From Alistipes shahii WAL 8301 (GTDB lineage: Bacteria > Bacteroidota > Bacteroidia > Bacteroidales > Rikenellaceae): DNA of 64,000 nucleotides. The notes under the pieces are model-generated. The model was not told where the DNA came from. It saw only the letters and a program-made list of their open reading frames with translations, and did not search any database. The stretch covers positions 2,604,001 to 2,668,000 of the forward strand of contig NZ_CP102253.1 in assembly GCF_025145845.1 (NCBI RefSeq), given 5' to 3'. Position numbers and translations under genes: made by a program. Of the stretch, positions 60,801-64,000 are shown one piece after another. Every line of letters starts with the position of its first letter. Position 1 is the stretch's first letter.

Positions 60801-61352
60801 GGAGACCGCCGCGTGATCGGCAACTCGTCGCCCCGCTACCAGTACGGACTCACGCTCAACCTTTCGTGGTACGGATTCGACCTCTCGGTGTTCATGCAGG
60901 GCATCGGCCGGCTCGACTGGTATCCCGGCGCGGACAACCTGCGCTTCTGGGGGCCGTACAGCCGTCCCTATGCGACCTTCATTCCGAAGAATTTTATGAG
61001 TCAGGTGTGGAGCGAGAGCAATCCCGACGCCTATCTCCCGCGCGCCCGCGCCTATACGTCGCTCAACTCGACGCAGGGCACGGCCTACTATACCAACGAC
61101 CGTTACCTGCAAAATCTGGCCTACTGCCGGCTGAAAAACCTCACCCTCGGCTACACGATTCCCAAGCGGCTGACCTCGAAGGTCGGCATCAAGGAGTGCC
61201 GTGTCTACTTCAGCGGCGAGAACCTCGCCACGTGGAGCGCCCTGAAAAACGATTTCCTCGATCCCGAGCAGGCTGCCGCCGATTCGGACAAGAAGTCGAA
61301 CGTCTATCCCTGGTGCAGGACCTATTCCGTGGGTCTGAACTTAACCTTCTAA
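57825..61352 (+). CDS. SusC/RagA-family TonB-dependent transporter with N-terminal STN signalling domain
   Basis: 1175 residues. A signal peptide ending GGRAQ is followed by the STN domain (VSVEQVLKEIERLTNYTFFYNNGD to RFENRRIILV, about 37-100). Next come a carboxypeptidase-regulatory-like domain (VKGVVKDEKGAPVIGATVLV), the plug (YNIRGTTSPNG, VLIDGVETYP, IYGARGAFGVILITTKSG) and a barrel ending VGLNLTF. The STN domain makes it the ligand sensor for the upstream FecR/sigma pair as well as the importer. A C9 run (57906-57914) encodes Pro28-30 just after the signal peptide, so a one-base slip would silence the gene. Confidence 0.95.
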   Translation: MRKLIQAKILGAALLLLFLTTGGRAQTPPPTVSIAKENVSVEQVLKEIERLTNYTFFYNNGDFDLKRIVSVAAVRKPVSEVVRQMLPDCSCRFENRRIILVKDAAPQRQTVKGVVKDEKGAPVIGATVLVTDAGQTRGISTDMNGSFTLTLPALTAEAMLEVSFIGFDTYKSAVGSRTFFDVVLTYAQQSIDEVVVVGYGVQKKANLTGAVATVSQKELKDRPVSNVGRALQGVIPNLNVTLSSGQPGAGATYNIRGTTSPNGGSPLVLIDGVETYPDRINSNDIESITVLKDASSAAIYGARGAFGVILITTKSGKYNEKAEVSYNGYFSVSSPTTSTDYETRGYYSAKIADFFMMATQNTPYTSYTEADYKALWERRNDKTENPARPWVVTDRRNGRQQYVYLANFDWYNYLYDDSRPTWDHNINIKGGTKALSYMVSGRYYQQKGVNRIEPDMFKSYNFRVKLQAEIKPWLTIASNTKFFQSNYKYYGYEDEYNNFRKPTLHALASFVPVNPDGTAVSHTSMTQSSTHYLMDGYSAMMQKGKSFGNKKTQEITTTFEATFKLHKNFNVKADFSYTQGYLHNDYRSVNVQYSQYPGEVMTEPEGSFPNKYKEVVWDQNYYVADVYGTYNKTFSEKHNLTLIAGYNYEAKYYRDLTAANDGLLSEDLSDFNLAKGTTNFTLNGGRNEYAIMGWFYRAAYDYKGKYLAEVNGRYDGTSRFPRGKRYGFFPSFSAAYRISEEAFFEPLRKTVDNLKIRLSYGSLGNQQIGYYDFIQTITTKGSMGDYSFDGTILGQHATVSDPVSGNQTWEKVISKNLGADLNMFSNRLSLTADFYIRDTKGILGKGKSLPSIYGANEPQVNSNNLRTKGYELVLGWRDSFKLAGSTFSYGITGTFSDYTAEYTKCDNPSGLIGGPYVGKKYGEIWGYKVDGLFRNDEEAAEYASRVDLSKVAAGYYSATGAYGKGVRGGDIKYLDLDGSGIVDGGKGTLEDPGDRRVIGNSSPRYQYGLTLNLSWYGFDLSVFMQGIGRLDWYPGADNLRFWGPYSRPYATFIPKNFMSQVWSESNPDAYLPRARAYTSLNSTQGTAYYTNDRYLQNLAYCRLKNLTLGYTIPKRLTSKVGIKECRVYFSGENLATWSALKNDFLDPEQAAADSDKKSNVYPWCRTYSVGLNLTF
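57906..57914 (+). repeat. C9 homopolymer at the start of the SusC gene
   Basis: Three CCC codons (28-30) form a nine-base C tract. Any length change not divisible by three would cause early termination of the transporter. Confidence 0.92.
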
Positions 61353-61365
61353 AGCGATTGCCGTT

Positions 61366-63120
61366 ATGAAAAAATACATTCTTTATATACTGACCGGTGT
61401 GGCGGCGTGCGGACTTTGCAGCTGCGAGGACGCGCTCGACCGCTACCCGAAGGACCGGCTCACTCCCGATAACTTCTTCCACACGGAGGAGGAGTGTCAG
61501 CTCTACACCAACGATTTCTACACGATGTTCCCCTCCGCCGGGACCATCTACGGCGAGACGGCCGACATCATCGCCAAGACCACGCTCACGAGCGAGGTGC
61601 TGGGCAACCGCACCGTGCCCGCGACGGCTGGCTCCTGGAAGTGGGAGAAGCTGCGCGACATCAATTTCTTCCTCCAATACTCCTCCAACTGTGCCGACGA
61701 GCACGTGCGGCTCGAGTACGAGGGCGTGGCGCGCTTCTTCCGGGCGTGGTTCTACTTCGAGAAGGTGAAGCATTACGGCGACGTGCCCTGGGTCGACCGT
61801 CCGATCGACGCCGGCGACCCGCTGCTCTTCGAAAAGGGCCGCGATCCGCGCGAGATGGTGATGCAGAAGGTGATCGAAGACCTCGATTTCGCCGTTACCA
61901 ACCTGCCCGTCGAAAGGTCGGTCTACCGCGTGACGCGCTGGGCGGCGCTGGCGCTCAAGAGCCGCGTCTGCCTGTTCGAGGGAACCTTCCGCAAGTATCA
62001 CGGGCTGAAGGACTGGGAAAGCTATCTTACGGCCTGTGCGACGGCGTCGAAGCGCTTCACCGACGAGAGCGGATACTCGGTCTACACGACGGGAACGACG
62101 CCGTATCTCAACCTTTTCTCGTCGCTCAAGGCCCTCGACACCGAAATCGTGCTCGCCCGGGCCTACAACACGGCTATCGGTCTGAAGCACGACGTCAACG
62201 GCTACCTCACGAGCATCACGATGGGACGCCCCGGCCTGCTGAAGAACATCGCCAACATGTATCTGATGAAGGACGGCACGCCCTTCACCTCGCAGCCCGG
62301 CTGGGAGACGATGCAGCTCCCCGAGGAGAGCAAAAACCGGGACGGCCGCTTCGCACAGACGGTCCGCACGCCCGGGTACAAGCGCATCGACGACACGGCG
62401 CTGTCGGCCCCGAACCTTGCGGCGACGATGACCGGGTACCAGCTGGTGAAGTACCTCCAGTCGGCCAAGTACGATTCGTACAACGCTTCGACGAACGACC
62501 TGCCGCTGCTGCGCGCCGCCGAGGTGATGCTCAACTACGCCGAGGCCAAGGCCGAGCTGGGAACCCTCACGCAGGAAGACATCGACCTTGCGATCAAGCC
62601 GCTGCGCGACCGTGCGGGCGTCGCCAACCTCTCGCTCACGAAGGCCAACGCCTCGCCCGACCCCTATCTGGCTTCGCCGGAGACCGGCTATGCCAACGTG
62701 ACGGGCGACAACAAGGGCGTGATCCTCGAAATCCGCCGCGAACGCACCGTCGAACTGCTGATGGAGAACCTCCGCTACTGGGACATCATGCGCTGGAAGG
62801 AGGGCAAGCGTTTCGAAAAACCCTTCACGGGGCTGTATTTCCCCGGCACGGGGTCCTACGACCTGAACAACGACGGCGTGAACGACGTCTGCATCTGGTC
62901 CGGCTCGAAGCCCGCGACCTCGGCCCCGGCGGTCTACGAGCTGAACAAGGAGATCTTCTTGAGCGGGGGCGACAGCGGCTACATCATTATCCATACGGAT
63001 TACGCCCGTTCGTGGAACGAGGAGCGCGACTACCTCTATCCCGTGCCCACCGACGACCGGGTGCTGACCCAGGGCGCCATTACGCAGAACCCCGGCTGGA
63101 ACGACGGCCTGAATTTCTAA
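61366..63120 (+). CDS. SusD/RagB-family outer-membrane lipoprotein
   Basis: 584 residues with lipobox LCSCED and the typical LDRYPKDRLTPDNFF start. TPR-like helices follow, including VARFFRAWFYFEKVKHYGDVPWVDRPI and LRAAEVMLNYAEAKAELG. The late conserved block ILEIRRERTVELLMENLRYWDIMRWKEG is present, as is a C-terminal YPVPTDDRVLTQGAITQNPGW. It forms the surface lid of the SusC transporter encoded 13 bp upstream. Together with the sigma/FecR genes it forms a self-regulated uptake locus whose ligand is unknown. Confidence 0.95.
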   Translation: MKKYILYILTGVAACGLCSCEDALDRYPKDRLTPDNFFHTEEECQLYTNDFYTMFPSAGTIYGETADIIAKTTLTSEVLGNRTVPATAGSWKWEKLRDINFFLQYSSNCADEHVRLEYEGVARFFRAWFYFEKVKHYGDVPWVDRPIDAGDPLLFEKGRDPREMVMQKVIEDLDFAVTNLPVERSVYRVTRWAALALKSRVCLFEGTFRKYHGLKDWESYLTACATASKRFTDESGYSVYTTGTTPYLNLFSSLKALDTEIVLARAYNTAIGLKHDVNGYLTSITMGRPGLLKNIANMYLMKDGTPFTSQPGWETMQLPEESKNRDGRFAQTVRTPGYKRIDDTALSAPNLAATMTGYQLVKYLQSAKYDSYNASTNDLPLLRAAEVMLNYAEAKAELGTLTQEDIDLAIKPLRDRAGVANLSLTKANASPDPYLASPETGYANVTGDNKGVILEIRRERTVELLMENLRYWDIMRWKEGKRFEKPFTGLYFPGTGSYDLNNDGVNDVCIWSGSKPATSAPAVYELNKEIFLSGGDSGYIIIHTDYARSWNEERDYLYPVPTDDRVLTQGAITQNPGWNDGLNF

Positions 63121-63139
63121 CCTGAAAAAAAGAATGATT

Positions 63140-64000
63140 ATGAAAATCAAGCGATTCATACTGCTCGCCTTCTCCGGCTGCTGCCTGGCGTTGTCCGGGG
63201 CGGCCTGCTCCGGGCTGGAGGGCGACAACTCCGACTTCGATTTCGGGGACATGACCTCCGACGCACCCGACAATCCCTACGACGGACAGGGTTACGACCG
63301 CCTGCCCAACTCGGTGCGGCTGGCGACCTACAACACCCACCGCTGCGAGGGATGGACCCAGAACTCCGGGACCGACCGCGCGAACTACAACAACACGGCC
63401 AAGGTCATCTCGCTGATGGACCCCGACGTGATCGCGTTGCAGGAACTGGACAAGAACACCACGTGGCATCAGACCGACCAGTTGCAGGAACTGGCCGACC
63501 GCACGGGGATGCGGCCCTACTACTGCAAGACGATCAGCTACCGCGGCGGCGACTACGGCATCGGCATCCTCTGCAAGACGGCGCCTAAAAACACCTATGC
63601 GGGCGATCTGCCGGGAACCGAGGCGCGGAAGTTCTTCCTCGCGGAGTTCGACGGCTACATCTTCATCGCCACGCACTTCTGCCACCAGAGCGATGAGAAC
63701 CGCCAGCGGTCGTTCGAGATCATAACCGAGTATATCGCCGCCAACTACGCCGCCTATACCAAGCCGATCTACCTGGCGGGGGACCTCAACACGTCGAAGC
63801 TTCCGGCAGCGGCGCTCGAATCGTGGAAGATCATCAGCACCTCGGCCAATACCTTCGTGAACACCTCTTCGCCGTCGCGCATCGACTATGTGCTCGTCTA
63901 CACGGGCAATTCGCCGTCGTACGAGGTGCTGCGCACCGCCGTGCCCTCGTACGAGGAGATCAACGTGATGACGGTCTCCGACCACCTTCCCGTACTGGTA
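63140..64000 (+). CDS. Endonuclease/exonuclease/phosphatase-family lipoprotein, 3' end missing
   Basis: 287 codons are present and the frame is open at the window end; an ATG two codons earlier (63134) is possible. The signal peptide ends in the lipobox SGAACSG, followed by an acidic stretch. The EEP fold is recognised by ATYNTHRCEGW, the metal-binding glutamate in VIALQELDK, YLAGDLNTSK and the final SDHLPV. Secreted members include phosphodiesterases, sphingomyelinases and nucleases, so the substrate is open. Encoded 19 bp after SusD, it is probably the enzyme that prepares or releases the nutrient for this locus. Confidence 0.88.
   Translation, partial: MKIKRFILLAFSGCCLALSGAACSGLEGDNSDFDFGDMTSDAPDNPYDGQGYDRLPNSVRLATYNTHRCEGWTQNSGTDRANYNNTAKVISLMDPDVIALQELDKNTTWHQTDQLQELADRTGMRPYYCKTISYRGGDYGIGILCKTAPKNTYAGDLPGTEARKFFLAEFDGYIFIATHFCHQSDENRQRSFEIITEYIAANYAAYTKPIYLAGDLNTSKLPAAALESWKIISTSANTFVNTSSPSRIDYVLVYTGNSPSYEVLRTAVPSYEEINVMTVSDHLPVLV

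Noticed and set aside
57867..61112. A 1081-codon open frame on the minus strand opposite the second SusC gene
   Set aside because: An antisense shadow of a recognised transporter; no start context, signal peptide or motif.

Overview
This is a GC-rich (by eye about 60%) chromosomal segment from a member of the Bacteroidota, most likely order Bacteroidales and probably Alistipes/Rikenellaceae. The evidence is two SusC/SusD pairs, BACON and BspA-like leucine-rich lipoproteins, a DUF2723/GT117 membrane glycosyltransferase, a sigma/FecR/STN-receptor cascade and many promoters of the Bacteroidota type (TAnnTTTG at -7, sometimes TTTG/TTGG 19 bp upstream). The genus is an inference from gene content and base composition. 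I found no rRNA, tRNA, CRISPR array or transposase.

Layout. 1-14560 is mostly housekeeping: the 3' end of a long-chain acyl-CoA synthetase, asnA, a DUF2723 glycosyltransferase, an RhlE-like DEAD-box helicase, cysS, a PfkB kinase, a small unknown gene, a MATE exporter, a cytidylate-kinase-like gene, prfB and an unknown membrane-anchored protein. 14620-18421 holds a NamZ-type exo-muramidase, a GIY-YIG gene framed by inverted REP-like repeats, an O-acetyltransferase, a 55-residue ferredoxin and serS. 18578-35878 is one eight-gene minus-strand operon for cell-surface proteins: BACON lipoprotein, BspA-like repeat lipoprotein, BACON/FISUMP lipoprotein, subtilisin-like protease, Fn3 lipoprotein, SusC, SusD and a final lipoprotein. 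It has no glycoside hydrolase, and the protease beside SusC/SusD suggests peptide or protein capture.

36343-40684 has a U32-family protein, a SAM methyltransferase, a small membrane protein with a decayed copy beside it, and a DUF6090-like protein. 40696-49294 encodes two half-size chromate transporters and a membrane complex related to hydrogenase-4 (HyfB, C, E, F, G and I homologues). Its large subunit lacks both CxxC nickel-iron motifs and its small subunit lacks the usual proximal-cluster cysteines, so it is not a hydrogenase. It resembles the Ehr (energy-converting hydrogenase-related) group. 49317-54452 has rsmE and two tandem M3 metallopeptidase lipoproteins. 54682-64000 has a putative HTH regulator, a candidate small RNA on the minus strand, and a second nutrient-uptake locus: ECF sigma factor, FecR anti-sigma factor, STN-containing SusC, SusD and a truncated endonuclease/exonuclease/phosphatase lipoprotein.

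Most interesting points: the cofactor-stripped hydrogenase-like complex; the GIY-YIG gene inside inverted repeats; nine-base C/G tracts inside two surface-protein genes, which could switch them on and off by slippage; and a well-delimited candidate small RNA beside the second uptake locus.
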